This document shows, in pieces, positions 50,027 through 58,998 of a stretch of DNA of 64,000 bases (the first letter of the stretch is position 1; each line of letters opens with the position of its first letter). The notes under the pieces are model-generated. The model did not search any database. It saw only the letters and a list, made by a program, of their open reading frames with translations, and had not been told where the DNA came from. Made by a program: the position numbers and the translations under genes. The stretch spans positions 1 through 64,000 of the forward strand of contig JBOGWS010000018.1 of NCBI GenBank assembly GCA_050693895.1. Direction: 5' to 3'. Origin of the DNA: WHSV01 sp050693895. GTDB lineage: Bacteria > Actinomycetota > CADDZG01 > WHSQ01.

Positions 50027-52659
50027 TCGTCCGCCTCAACGTCCTTCTGTGCGTAGGCAACGATTTCCCCTAGCGACATCTGTTGACCCTCGGACCAGAT
50101 GCTCTCGATGGTCTCCTCCGAGAGAACGCCGGCCACGAGCCCTTTGGGGTCTTCCAGGTCGAGTAACGGGGGCGGAGCACCTCCGCCGTACTCCGTCCGC
50201 ATCTGGGCCGCCGCGGCTGCAAGCTTGAGACCACGGCGAGGGCGACCGATCGCAATCTCGGTATTTGCTTGGATTTCCAGCGTCGAGGACAGGGTTGAGG
50301 CGTCTTTTTGGTTTTCGGGCCTCTCCAAACTCACTCGTATGATCGCGAGCACCCTGTCGTAGTTGCCCGCGATGCGCTCGATCTGCATGAGGACGAACTC
50401 TCCCAGTGATTCGCCGAACCAGTTGTGTTGACGCCTGAATGTTTCAAGGGCTTCGCCGGCGAGTTTCGCAGCCACATCCAACTCCCGGTCTTGGATGTAG
50501 GACATCGCTAATCCCCACTTCGCGTAGGCCACGTTCGATTCGTCGCCCAGTTCGCTGTACATGGAGAGGCTCCGCTCGTGGATGTCGCGCGACCGTCCCG
50601 GATCCCCTTCGATGAGATGCAGGAATCCCAGGTTGTACAACGCTTCGGCGATACCGCGCGGGTCGGCGATGGTTTCGAATGTGGCGAGCGCCTCCTCGTA
50701 GTGGAGACGCGTGGTGGCAAAGTCGTTCTGCCAGTAGGTCAGGCTGCCGAGTGCGATCAGAGCCGCCGCTCGCGTAGCCGCATCGTGGTTGCTCTTTGGG
50801 TTGGCGATCAGTTCCTTGAGCCACGAACGACCTTCGGCCAGATGTGAACGTATCTGCCAGAAGCGCCACAGATGCCTCGCCATGACAAGGCCCTCTTGAA
50901 TTTCCCCTGCATCGATGAATCCTCGGAGAGCAGCTCTCAGGTTGTCGTGTTCGAGGTCGAGGCGATCGGGCCAGGAATCATCCTTGAAGATCTCCGACTC
51001 GGCCGCCCGCGCCAGGTTTGCGAAGTAGCCGCCGTGAACCATACGAAGAGGCTCGAGTTCACCTCGGTCCTCCAGCGAATTCACCGCATACTCGCGAATC
51101 GTCTTCAGCATGATGAAGCGGGTCTGACTCTCGTCCGGATTCCAGGCTCGAACGAGGCTGCTGCTAACCAGAGTCTCGAGTCCGTCGATGACGTCGATAC
51201 CGAGATTGCCGTCGGGATTGGTCACCGATTCGGCGTCCTCGAGAGCCCACCCTCCTCTGAAGATCCCCAGGCTGCGGAACAGCATCTGGTGCTCTGAATC
51301 CAGGAGCTCGTAGCTCCACCCGATCGCGTCCATCAAGGTGCGTTGGCGTTGAGGAATGTCGCGGCCGGGCTTGGACAGGAGCGAGAGGTTGCGGTCGAGC
51401 CTCGCCAGTATCTCGCTCGGGGAAAGCAGTCGAGTGCGCGCTGCAGCAAGTTCGATCGCAAGGGGTAGACCGTCGAGTTTTGCGCAGATGGCCGAGATGA
51501 CCGGCGCGTTGTCATCGGTCAGATTGAAGTCTGGCTTCACGGAACGGGCTCTCTGAAGAAACAGGTCGATGGATTCGTATTCAGAGAGCACGTCGATGGC
51601 CGGCAGCCGTTCGGGATCCGGCAGGCTCATCGGCGGCACAGGGTACTCGTGCTCGCCGCTGACTGACAGAGACACCCGACTGGTGACGATCGCTTTGAGA
51701 CCCGGATCGGTTCGGAGCAGATCCGAGACGACCGGAGCCGCCTCCACCACCTGTTCGAAGTTGTCCAGGATCAGCAGAACGCGCTTGTGCTTGAGGTAAT
51801 CGGCGACCGTTTCGATGATCGGGCGAGCCCCCTCCTCCCTAAGCGACAGCGCCCCGGCAACCGTGCTGGGAACCAGCTCGGAATCGACGATCGCCGCGAG
51901 CCCGACGAAGAAGATCCCGTCCGGAAAGTCGGCCGCCGACATCCGGCCTACCTCGGTCGCCAAGCGCGTCTTCCCGGTGCCTCCGGGGCCGGTGAGAGTG
52001 ACCAGTCTGTTGTCGGCGAGCAAGGATCGGATGTCCCGAATCTCGACCCGTCTACTCACGAACTCATCCAGATCCGGAGGCAGGTGGAGGGGGTTCCCCA
52101 GCGCGGTGGGCGGTGGGAAGTTCGTTGGGAGACCCTCGATACACAGCTGGAAGAGCTGCTCCGGCTCGGCGAGATCCTTGAGCCGGAACCGACCCAGATC
52201 AAGTATGCGCACCCCGTTGTCCAGCCGTGCGGAGCGCTGAACCTGGTGCGCCGTCGCCGCCGATAGCAGAACCTGTCCGCCGTGCGCAGCCGCCGAGATC
52301 CGGGCCGCCCGATGGACGTCAAGGCCCCCGTAGTTGTCGCCCACCAGCTGAGCTTCGCCCGTGTGCAAGCCCATGCGAACCCACAGCTCGATTCCGCTCT
52401 GGTCTCGGTGCTCGGCCAAATCACGCTGCATCTGAGCCGCCGCGTTGACTGCATCGGTCACCGTTTCGAACGCTACGAAGAAGGCGTCTCCCTCGGTTCC
52501 GACCTCGACCCCGCTATGACGGGCCAGCACGTCTCTGAGAATTCTGTGATGTTGATTCAGCAGCTCTCCGAAACCGTCTCCAAGCGCGTGAAGTAGCCGA
52601 GTGGATCCTTGAATGTCCGTGAAAAGGTAGGTCACGGTTCCGGTGGGTAGCTCGCCCAT
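50023..52659 (-). CDS. Class III cyclase-homology / STAND-type ATPase / TPR regulator
   Basis: An 878-residue signalling protein. The cyclase-homology domain (about 1-175) keeps metal aspartates Asp15 (LFTDIQGST) and Asp58 (EGDAFF) and Arg120. The transition-state Asn position is His116 (VHRAARI) and the purine-selecting Lys is not evident, so activity is uncertain. The AAA/NB-ARC-like ATPase has P-loop GPGGTGKT (224-231), LLILDNFEQV and LDGLPLAIELAAARTRLL. TPR-like helices fill residues about 560-800. No LuxR-type helix-turn-helix is seen at the C-terminus. Related proteins are numerous in actinobacteria with mostly unknown signals. It lies six bases after the MFS gene and overlaps the next. 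Confidence 0.88.
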   Translation of the reverse strand: MGELPTGTVTYLFTDIQGSTRLLHALGDGFGELLNQHHRILRDVLARHSGVEVGTEGDAFFVAFETVTDAVNAAAQMQRDLAEHRDQSGIELWVRMGLHTGEAQLVGDNYGGLDVHRAARISAAAHGGQVLLSAATAHQVQRSARLDNGVRILDLGRFRLKDLAEPEQLFQLCIEGLPTNFPPPTALGNPLHLPPDLDEFVSRRVEIRDIRSLLADNRLVTLTGPGGTGKTRLATEVGRMSAADFPDGIFFVGLAAIVDSELVPSTVAGALSLREEGARPIIETVADYLKHKRVLLILDNFEQVVEAAPVVSDLLRTDPGLKAIVTSRVSLSVSGEHEYPVPPMSLPDPERLPAIDVLSEYESIDLFLQRARSVKPDFNLTDDNAPVISAICAKLDGLPLAIELAAARTRLLSPSEILARLDRNLSLLSKPGRDIPQRQRTLMDAIGWSYELLDSEHQMLFRSLGIFRGGWALEDAESVTNPDGNLGIDVIDGLETLVSSSLVRAWNPDESQTRFIMLKTIREYAVNSLEDRGELEPLRMVHGGYFANLARAAESEIFKDDSWPDRLDLEHDNLRAALRGFIDAGEIQEGLVMARHLWRFWQIRSHLAEGRSWLKELIANPKSNHDAATRAAALIALGSLTYWQNDFATTRLHYEEALATFETIADPRGIAEALYNLGFLHLIEGDPGRSRDIHERSLSMYSELGDESNVAYAKWGLAMSYIQDRELDVAAKLAGEALETFRRQHNWFGESLGEFVLMQIERIAGNYDRVLAIIRVSLERPENQKDASTLSSTLEIQANTEIAIGRPRRGLKLAAAAAQMRTEYGGGAPPPLLDLEDPKGLVAGVLSEETIESIWSEGQQMSLGEIVAYAQKDVEADE

Positions 52660-52665
52660 CTCGAC

Positions 52666-54288
52666 TCAGCCCTCCGTCGGAGCTTCGAGAGGCGGCGACT
52701 GCGGAGAAGGCGCTACGGCCTCACGCTTGTCTTCCAAGCTTTCCCGTTGCTTGGCATCTCGATTCGAGACTCCGAGCGAGTTCACCAGCGCTCCTCCGAA
52801 GCAGAGGCCGGCGGATATCAACATCGCGATGTGGAAGGCGTCCGTCGATGCTTGCCGGGACGCGGCCACTAACTCCTCATCGGCTGAGTCAGACGGTGCG
52901 TTCAAAGGGCTTACCTCGCTTCGTACTTCTGACGAAGACACGTCCACCTCAGGTAACCGCGTCTGTAGTGCTGCGAAGAAACTCGCCGAGACGGCTATGA
53001 AAATCAATGCGCCCGCAAGCTGTGGTCCGACGCGCGACACGGCGTTGTTGAACGCGGAGGCTACTCCCGAGTGCTCGACCGGTACGGATCTCATCAGCGC
53101 TGTGGTGAGGGGAGCGACCATGACCATCAGACCCACCCCGAAGAGGATCTGACCGGGAAGGAAATCGATCAGATACCCGGACGGAGGCACCAGAGTCGAC
53201 GGGTCTCCCAACTCCGCCACCCAGGGACTGCTCCCCGAAGGTGTGCGCACGTACCAGAGAAGGCCCAACCCCATCAGAGCCGGCCCCGCGCCCATGAACA
53301 CGCGCGGGCCGTAGCGATCTGCGAGCGATCCAAAGCGTGTCGAAAACAGCACCAGGAAGAGAGTCGAAGGAATGGTGGCAAGCGCGAACCCGATCTCGTT
53401 GTACCCAAGGGTCCCAATCGAAAAGAGGGCCAGGAACTGAATAGTGACGTAGATCGATCCGTAGATGAGCAGGGTCGAGATGTTGGTGATGGTGAAGTTG
53501 CGGGATTTGAACAACGAAAGCGGCACGAGTGGATGTGAGGAACGAGACATCAGAATGGGCCACGCCACGGCCGCCAGGCCCCCAATTGCGAGGGCGACGA
53601 ATGCCGAGCCGTCCTGCCATTGCTCGGATTCCCCGCGAATCGCGCCGACGGTCAATCCACCGACGGCGAGCGCGACTACGAGCGCACCGAGCCAATCGAA
53701 TCGCCCCTCGGCGTTCTCATCACGACTCTCGGGCACATGCTTGAGAGTCGCCCACAACGCGATCGCCACCAACGGCAGGTTGACGAGAAACGCCATCCGC
53801 CACGACACATAGGTGACGAGTGCCCCTCCCACGACGGGGCCCAGAATGGTGGTCGCGGCGGAAGCGCCGGCCCAGATACCGAAGGCCCGCCCCTGCTCCT
53901 CGCCCTCGAAGCTCGCCGTGATGATGGCCAGCGAGCCGGGAACGAGAAGGGCACCGGCGGCACCCTGGAGGACGCGCGCAACGACGAGGAACTCCATGCT
54001 GACCGCGAGGCCGCAGAGGAGAGAGGTGAGCCCGAACCCGGCGAGCCCGATCGCGAACATCCGGCGGCGACCCAGGAAATCGGTCAGTGCGCCCGCCAGA
54101 ATCAACAGCGCGCTGAGCGCCAGCAGGTAGCCGTAGTAAACGTATGACTGGGCCTCGAGCTTTCCCAAGAATGTGCTCGAAAGCTCGTTGCCGATCTTGG
54201 GCAGAACGACCGGGACGATCGTGGAATCGAGGAACACGATCCCTGACCCAAGAACAACAGAAACTAGAATCCAGCGTCTACCCGGCAT
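52666..54288 (-). CDS. MFS drug:H+ antiporter, 14-helix DHA2 type
   Basis: A 540-residue exporter of the EmrB/QacA group. It has WILVSVVLGSGIVFLDSTIVPVVLPKI (motif D1-like first helix), LTDFLGRRRMFAIGL (motif A), RVLQGAAGALLVPGSLAII (motif B) and GPVVGGALV (motif C), with about 14 membrane helices and an acidic C-terminus. GGAGGTGC immediately precedes ATG 54288. It is first in the operon with the cyclase/ATPase and reductase-like genes. The substrate is not predictable. Confidence 0.92.
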   Translation of the reverse strand: MPGRRWILVSVVLGSGIVFLDSTIVPVVLPKIGNELSSTFLGKLEAQSYVYYGYLLALSALLILAGALTDFLGRRRMFAIGLAGFGLTSLLCGLAVSMEFLVVARVLQGAAGALLVPGSLAIITASFEGEEQGRAFGIWAGASAATTILGPVVGGALVTYVSWRMAFLVNLPLVAIALWATLKHVPESRDENAEGRFDWLGALVVALAVGGLTVGAIRGESEQWQDGSAFVALAIGGLAAVAWPILMSRSSHPLVPLSLFKSRNFTITNISTLLIYGSIYVTIQFLALFSIGTLGYNEIGFALATIPSTLFLVLFSTRFGSLADRYGPRVFMGAGPALMGLGLLWYVRTPSGSSPWVAELGDPSTLVPPSGYLIDFLPGQILFGVGLMVMVAPLTTALMRSVPVEHSGVASAFNNAVSRVGPQLAGALIFIAVSASFFAALQTRLPEVDVSSSEVRSEVSPLNAPSDSADEELVAASRQASTDAFHIAMLISAGLCFGGALVNSLGVSNRDAKQRESLEDKREAVAPSPQSPPLEAPTEG

Positions 54289-54400
54289 GCACCTCCATCG
54301 GCCCGCAGTCCTATGAGCGATTATCAGAGGCGCTTTTTAGCAAGTCAACGCCGGAACACCTACCGGAACAGGGTGCATTAAGGGCAAGTGGCGCGAAAAA

Positions 54401-54727
54401 TTAGCGCTTCTCAGCACAACGAACGCAAAGGACGGCCCAGGGCAGAATCTCGAGTCGCTCCGAAGGGATCTGGGCGCCGCACCGATCGCAGGTTCCGTAG
54501 TTGCTCTCGTCAATCTTTTCGAGAGCGCGGGTGACATCGGCGAGCAAGGCCTGCAACTGGTCGTAGGCCTCGACCTGCACCAGGCGGTCGACCGCCATGG
54601 ATGTGCCCTCACCCACTCTCTTGCCGAACGAGATGTTGCTGATCTCCTCGGGAGGGGCCGCCATTCGCTCTAGCTCGGCGGTGAGCTCGGCTTTGTGGGT
54701 AGTGAGCCTTGCCTGGGTGGAGTCCAT
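54401..54727 (-). CDS. DksA/TraR-family C4 zinc-finger protein
   Basis: A 108-residue protein with an N-terminal coiled coil (about 1-70) and a C-terminal zinc finger C-x2-C-x17-C-x2-C (YGTCDRCG ... VLCVRCAEKR). Family members act in the RNA polymerase secondary channel or have diverged roles. DksA's coiled-coil-tip DxxDxA is not clearly present, so a ppGpp cofactor role is not assured. GAGAGGGAC precedes ATG 54727. Confidence 0.88.
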   Translation of the reverse strand: MDSTQARLTTHKAELTAELERMAAPPEEISNISFGKRVGEGTSMAVDRLVQVEAYDQLQALLADVTRALEKIDESNYGTCDRCGAQIPSERLEILPWAVLCVRCAEKR

Positions 54728-54795
54728 GTCCCTCTCATTATCCCCGGGCAGCCTTCACCACCTGGGCCCACGAGGTTTATGACCCCCAACTAGTG

Positions 54796-54826
54796 GTTAC
54801 GAACGAGTAAGTTACGCCTACGTAAC
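54796..54826. promoter_or_regulatory. Candidate operator upstream of the desaturase
   Basis: GTTACG (54811-54816) and CGTAAC (54821-54826) form a perfect 6-bp inverted repeat with spacer CCTA. A third GTTACG lies at 54796-54801, 15 bases earlier. The site is 50 bases before the desaturase start in a 149-base divergent gap. Such symmetry suits a TetR-type dimer, and a TetR remnant lies just after the desaturase. Confidence 0.5.
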
Positions 54827-54876
54827 AAATCGGGGCGATCGCCTAGGTCGCCGACCGATCGACTCGCGGAGGGACG

Positions 54877-55842
54877 ATGGCCCAGGTACTCGAACGAAAC
54901 ACCGACGCCCAAAGACCGACCGCCCCCAAGGCGGTACAGGGAACGGTCATGCTCGACGACCACAATGCCCGGTTCCAACGACGGATGATTCTTGTGATCA
55001 CGATCATCCCGTTCGTCGGTTTCATTGGAGCCCTCGTGTCGATGTGGGGCTGGGGAGTGAGCGCCGTCGATTTCGGCATCTTCCTCGGTTTCTATCTCTT
55101 CACGGGGTTCGGCATCACAGCCGGCTATCACCGTCTCTTCACGCACAGAAGCTTCGAGGCCGGTCCGCGCCTGCGGGCCGGCCTGGCCTTCGCCGGCTCG
55201 ATGGCCGTGGAAGGATCGGTGATCTCCTGGGTTGCGAACCACCGGCGACACCATGCCTACGCCGACAAGGAGGGCGACCCTCACAGCCCGCATCTCGACG
55301 AAGGCGAGGGCATGGCCGGCATCGTCAAAGGGCTGTGGCACGCGCACGTTGGCTGGCTGTTCGACGACGAGAAGACGGATGTGGCTCGCTGGGCCCCCGA
55401 CCTCGCCAAGGAGGAGCGCATCATCAAGATCGACAAGAGCTTCCCGTGGGTCGTTGTACTTAGCTTCGTCGCTCCGGCGCTGCTCGGTCTCGCGCTCACC
55501 CAGTCGTTCTGGGGCATGGTGACCGCGTTTCTGTGGGGAAGCCTGGCGCGCATCTTCATGCTCCATCACGTCACCTGGAGCATCAATTCGATCTGTCACT
55601 TCTACGGCAAGCGTGATTTCGAGACGACCGACTACTCCACGAACAATTGGGTGCTGTCAGTCATCTCGTTCGGCGAAAGCTGGCACAACAACCACCATGC
55701 CTTTCCGACTTCAGCGGTGCACGGGATCGGCAAGTATCAATTCGATGTCAGCGCCCTGGTTATCCGTGGCTTTGCCAAGCTGGGGTTGGCACGCAATGTC
55801 AAGACCGTGTCGCTCAAGCAGCTCGAGAACAAGCAGGCGTAA
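54877..55842 (+). CDS. Acyl-CoA/fatty-acid desaturase, membrane di-iron type
   Basis: Introduces a cis double bond (delta-9 type by family) in acyl chains. It has 321 residues and four membrane helices. The three histidine boxes are His85-RLFT-His90, His122-RR-His125-His126 and His270-NN-His273-His274. GGAGGG precedes ATG 54877. It needs electrons from a reductase not identified nearby. Probable role: membrane fluidity control. Confidence 0.94.
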   Translation: MAQVLERNTDAQRPTAPKAVQGTVMLDDHNARFQRRMILVITIIPFVGFIGALVSMWGWGVSAVDFGIFLGFYLFTGFGITAGYHRLFTHRSFEAGPRLRAGLAFAGSMAVEGSVISWVANHRRHHAYADKEGDPHSPHLDEGEGMAGIVKGLWHAHVGWLFDDEKTDVARWAPDLAKEERIIKIDKSFPWVVVLSFVAPALLGLALTQSFWGMVTAFLWGSLARIFMLHHVTWSINSICHFYGKRDFETTDYSTNNWVLSVISFGESWHNNHHAFPTSAVHGIGKYQFDVSALVIRGFAKLGLARNVKTVSLKQLENKQA

Positions 55843-55888
55843 CCGCGCGCGGGACACAACGTGAGCAGGGACAAAGCGGCGCGCCCGC

Positions 55889-55981
55889 ATGTCGGGACAG
55901 GAGCGGCGCGAACAACTCATCGATGTCGGGCGCAGCATTTTCGTCCAGAGGGTTTCCAAGAAGGCCACCACCCAACCTTGA
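55889..55981 (+). pseudogene. TetR-family regulator N-terminal remnant
   Basis: ATG to TGA gives 30 residues, MSGQERREQLIDVGRSIFVQ followed by RVSKKATTQP. The first 20 match the first helix of actinobacterial TetR regulators (RREQLLDVGRxLFAERG), after which similarity is lost and a stop follows. The DNA-recognition helix and ligand domain are absent. Its place beside the desaturase suggests it was the desaturase regulator (inference). Confidence 0.6.
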
Positions 55982-56161
55982 CGGGATCGATCCATTCGCC
56001 GCCAAGGTCCCACGAAGGCGAACAAGCTACTGCGAGCGACCTCGGGCCCGACCACGCCAGTGCGCAGGAAAACTACGTCAACTGTGGGTACCTGAACACT
56101 CAGGGGCGTTGTTTGCTGACCCAGCGTCATTAAGCAACGGGGATTGCGGTCAAGGCTACGA

Positions 56162-56180
56162 GCCGGCCCTTAGGGCCGGC
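56162..56180. terminator. Hairpin between convergent desaturase and S9 peptidase genes
   Basis: GCCGGCCC-TTA-GGGCCGGC is a perfect 8-bp stem with a three-base loop. TTTT follows at 56190-56193 on the + strand, not immediately. On the - strand it lies about 43 bases after the S9 peptidase stop. A shared bidirectional terminator is likely. Confidence 0.55.
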
Positions 56181-56222
56181 CCGTACGCGTTTTCCCTGCG
56201 GTCCGGCCGAGCCCGCCCCGCG

Positions 56223-58160
56223 TCATGCCTTGAGGTGCTTGTCGAAGAACTCGAGCAGGATCTCGAAGCGCTGGACTCTGTGCAGGGGGCTACCGGAACG
56301 GGACAGCTCGTGCGACTCACCCGGAAACCGGACGAACTCGACGTCGCGTTCTAGCAGCCTCAAGGTCGTGAACAGTTGTTCGCCCTGCTCGATGTCGCAG
56401 CGGAGGTCTAACTCCGAATGCATGATGAGCAACGGGGTCGTGATATTCGTCGCATAGCTCAACGGCGAGATCTTCAACCAGGCCTCCGGGTCCTCGAAAA
56501 CGAAGGAGCCGATGTAGCCCTTGAATGCCCATCCCCAGTCGCTCGATCCGTGCATCGAGTACCACGAGTTAACCGCGCGCTCGGAGCACGCGGCCTTGAA
56601 CCGATCCGAGTGGGCAATCATCCACGAGGTCATGTAGCCCCCGTACGAGCCGCCCATGACGCCGAGTCGAGTCGAATCGCAGAAGTCGTAGCGTTCGAGC
56701 GCCGTGTCCAGGACGGCTTGGACATCCTGGTGGTCGACGGAACCCATTCCGGGCCCCCCTTCACTCGGCCCCCGTATCGCGCGCGCCCACGCCTCGGAGT
56801 AGCCAGACGAGCCGCGCGGGTTCGAGTACACGACGACATAGCCGGCGCCCGCGTACACCTGGAACTCGTCGAAGAACCTGTTGCCGTACTGAGAAAACGG
56901 ACCTCCGTGAATATTCAGCAGCACGGGGTACTTCTTGTTCTCCTCGAATCCGGCGGGGCGCATGATCCACGCCTCCACCTCGGTGCCGTCCTTCGACGTG
57001 GCGATGAAGCGCTCGGGTGAGACGAGCTCGCGCTCATCGATAAAGTCTCGACCGACGTTCGTAAGTCTCTTGTCACCGTTGAAGAGCTCCGACATCGTGG
57101 TGGGCTCGCTGGTGGAGTACACGATGGTGTCACCCGCGATGTCGTATCCCGTGATGCCGAGAGTTCCGCCCCGGACCAAGTCTGGCTCGCGTGACCCGTC
57201 GGATGCCACTGAGTAGAGATGCCAGTTTCCGTGGTCCTCGATGCAGAAGAGCAGGTCGTCGTCGCGCCACAGCGGCTCTCTCAGCTGAGGGAACGGAACG
57301 CACAGGCGGTCGAGCGATGTCGTGAGGACTTGCTGCTCCCTCGACGCGACCTCCAATACCGCGATCTGTGCGTGTCGAGGCTCGTCGAAGACCTCGGAGG
57401 AGTAGTGGTGGGCCAGGCGCGTTCCGTCGGGCGACCAGGAGGGGGCCCACGCGCTCGTCTCCGGACCGGTTAGAACCTCGGGTTCCCCTCCCGAGGCAGC
57501 CACCACATAGAGACCGGTCGTCGGCTCTATGTCCCAGTTGTCGTGCCGGGCCGAGGTGAACGCGATGCGGTCGCCGTCCGGGGACCAGGCGGGGGCCGAG
57601 TCTTCGAAGTCTCTGAAGGTGAGCTGGGTCGGCTCGGCCGATCCATCGGCGGGGACGGTGAATAAATGCCGGCGCCGCCCTGCGGTCCAACCAACGTTGT
57701 CGAGCCGAAACTGCAACCGCGTGAGGCGCTGGGGGGGACGAGTCTGATCATCTTCTTGCGCCTCGAGATCCGGCACCCGCGCGCTAAAGGCGATCTTCGT
57801 CCCGTCCGGCGACCAGTCGAGCTCCTCGACGTCCTCCGAGAGTTCCGTGAGCTGAACCGCTTCGCCTCCCTCGATCGGGATCACGAACAGCTGCATCGAC
57901 TTCGATGCGCGCTTCGAGGTGAACGCGATGCGACTTCCGTCGGGGGACCACACGGGGGCCGAGTCGCGAGTCCTTCCCGACGTGAACTGACGAGGCTCGG
58001 CCGAGCCGTCCGCCGGGGCGAGCCAGATCGAGCCTCGGTACTCGTTGGCCGGACCGTCGATGGTGGAGAGCTCGTAGGCAACGGTTCGGCCGTCGGGGGA
58101 TAGGCGCGGACTCCCCACATCGGTGAGCTCGTAGACATCTTTCGGAACCATGCCCGTCAT
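56223..58160 (-). CDS. S9-family prolyl oligopeptidase / acylaminoacyl peptidase
   Basis: Serine peptidase cutting short peptides. It has 645 residues. The N-terminal seven-bladed β-propeller (about 10-390) shows repeated SPDGTxIAF-type strands. The α/β-hydrolase domain (about 400-645) carries Ser505 in GGSYGGY, Asp585 in SELDLRCD and His617 in GESHELSR. There is no signal peptide, so it is cytoplasmic. GGGGGA precedes ATG 58160; ATG 58151 is an alternative. Confidence 0.93.
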   Translation of the reverse strand: MTGMVPKDVYELTDVGSPRLSPDGRTVAYELSTIDGPANEYRGSIWLAPADGSAEPRQFTSGRTRDSAPVWSPDGSRIAFTSKRASKSMQLFVIPIEGGEAVQLTELSEDVEELDWSPDGTKIAFSARVPDLEAQEDDQTRPPQRLTRLQFRLDNVGWTAGRRRHLFTVPADGSAEPTQLTFRDFEDSAPAWSPDGDRIAFTSARHDNWDIEPTTGLYVVAASGGEPEVLTGPETSAWAPSWSPDGTRLAHHYSSEVFDEPRHAQIAVLEVASREQQVLTTSLDRLCVPFPQLREPLWRDDDLLFCIEDHGNWHLYSVASDGSREPDLVRGGTLGITGYDIAGDTIVYSTSEPTTMSELFNGDKRLTNVGRDFIDERELVSPERFIATSKDGTEVEAWIMRPAGFEENKKYPVLLNIHGGPFSQYGNRFFDEFQVYAGAGYVVVYSNPRGSSGYSEAWARAIRGPSEGGPGMGSVDHQDVQAVLDTALERYDFCDSTRLGVMGGSYGGYMTSWMIAHSDRFKAACSERAVNSWYSMHGSSDWGWAFKGYIGSFVFEDPEAWLKISPLSYATNITTPLLIMHSELDLRCDIEQGEQLFTTLRLLERDVEFVRFPGESHELSRSGSPLHRVQRFEILLEFFDKHLKA

Positions 58161-58225
58161 AGATCAGTCCCCCGATTGGCGCTCGAGTCGTATTCGCATT
58201 GCATCGGTCCTACCATTTCTTCCAT

Positions 58226-58966
58226 ATGTCTACCTTCTTCAGACATCTGTGCGGCCTGCTCCTACTGCTCTGTCTTGCTCCCGGCTGCAACTCTGAGTCG
58301 CCGGACCTCGTGGCGCCACGCTCCGACGCTCCCTCGACCACCTGCTCGAACGAAGAGGAAATGCGAGCGGATGGGTCGGCGCGCAGAGGGGGGACGAGCG
58401 GGGACGTCACCGGCGACGGCGCCGCGGACGAGGTCTTCATCGCGGTCGACGAGGAGGCCGAGATCGGCTGTCGCGCGTTGTTGTTCGTGAGGTCCGACGG
58501 AGGCACGCGCGCCGCCTCTCTTGACGTGGAGGACACCGACTTGGGGCTTGGTTTGCCCGCTCTCTCAGGTCTCAAGCAAATCGACGGCGACGGCGGGAGC
58601 GACGTCATTGTGGACATGGCCGCGGGAGCATCGACCCTGTTCGCGGGCGTTTTTGTCTTCGCCGACGGGGGCCTGGACCAAATTCGGATCGAGGGCAGTC
58701 AGCCACCGGCCGAGAACCTCTTCGCGCATGGCGGGGGAATCGCGCAGCTGAGCGCGGCCGGCTGCGCGGCCGAGGGCGTCATCGTGTCGACAGCGGTGGC
58801 CGAGGGACGTCGTTACCGGGTCGACCGGCACACCTACGAGTTCGACAGGGCCGTGCTCGCGCGCAACCCAGCCATGGACGAAACGGAGCGGCTGAGGCTC
58901 GAGATGATCCCCCGCTCCTTTCCCGAGTTCGCCGGGCCCCCGTTCTCGAGCTGCCCCGACGCATAG
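58226..58966 (+). CDS. Putative lipoprotein with FG-GAP-like segment
   Basis: A 246-residue protein of unknown function. The signal peptide MSTFFRHLCGLLLLLCLAPGC ends in a lipobox-like LAPGC, so Cys21 would be lipid-modified. GDVTGDGAADEVFIAVD (about 60-76) and QIDGDGGSDVIVDM resemble Asp-rich calcium-binding FG-GAP turns. Six Cys residues suggest disulfides. ATG 58226 gives a compact signal peptide; TTG 58199 would add nine residues. Neither has a convincing ribosome-binding site. It is divergent from the S9 peptidase gene and 32 bases ahead of leuS. Confidence 0.72.
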   Translation: MSTFFRHLCGLLLLLCLAPGCNSESPDLVAPRSDAPSTTCSNEEEMRADGSARRGGTSGDVTGDGAADEVFIAVDEEAEIGCRALLFVRSDGGTRAASLDVEDTDLGLGLPALSGLKQIDGDGGSDVIVDMAAGASTLFAGVFVFADGGLDQIRIEGSQPPAENLFAHGGGIAQLSAAGCAAEGVIVSTAVAEGRRYRVDRHTYEFDRAVLARNPAMDETERLRLEMIPRSFPEFAGPPFSSCPDA

Positions 58967-58998
58967 GTCGCCGCCTCCAACCATTTAGGGTTGCCGTC

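Larger units (their letters stand above)
55843..56222. other. 380-base region without an intact gene
   Basis: Between the desaturase and the convergent S9 peptidase. It contains a truncated TetR N-terminus (55889-55981) and a GC-rich hairpin (56162-56180). The part between, 55982-56161, has short open frames on both strands, but none resembles a known family or keeps TetR sequence. Confidence 0.7.

Noticed and set aside
55711..56130. 139-codon reverse frame in the desaturase-S9 gap
   Set aside because: Part overlaps the desaturase end, no family resemblance, and the region reads better as a TetR remnant on the + strand.
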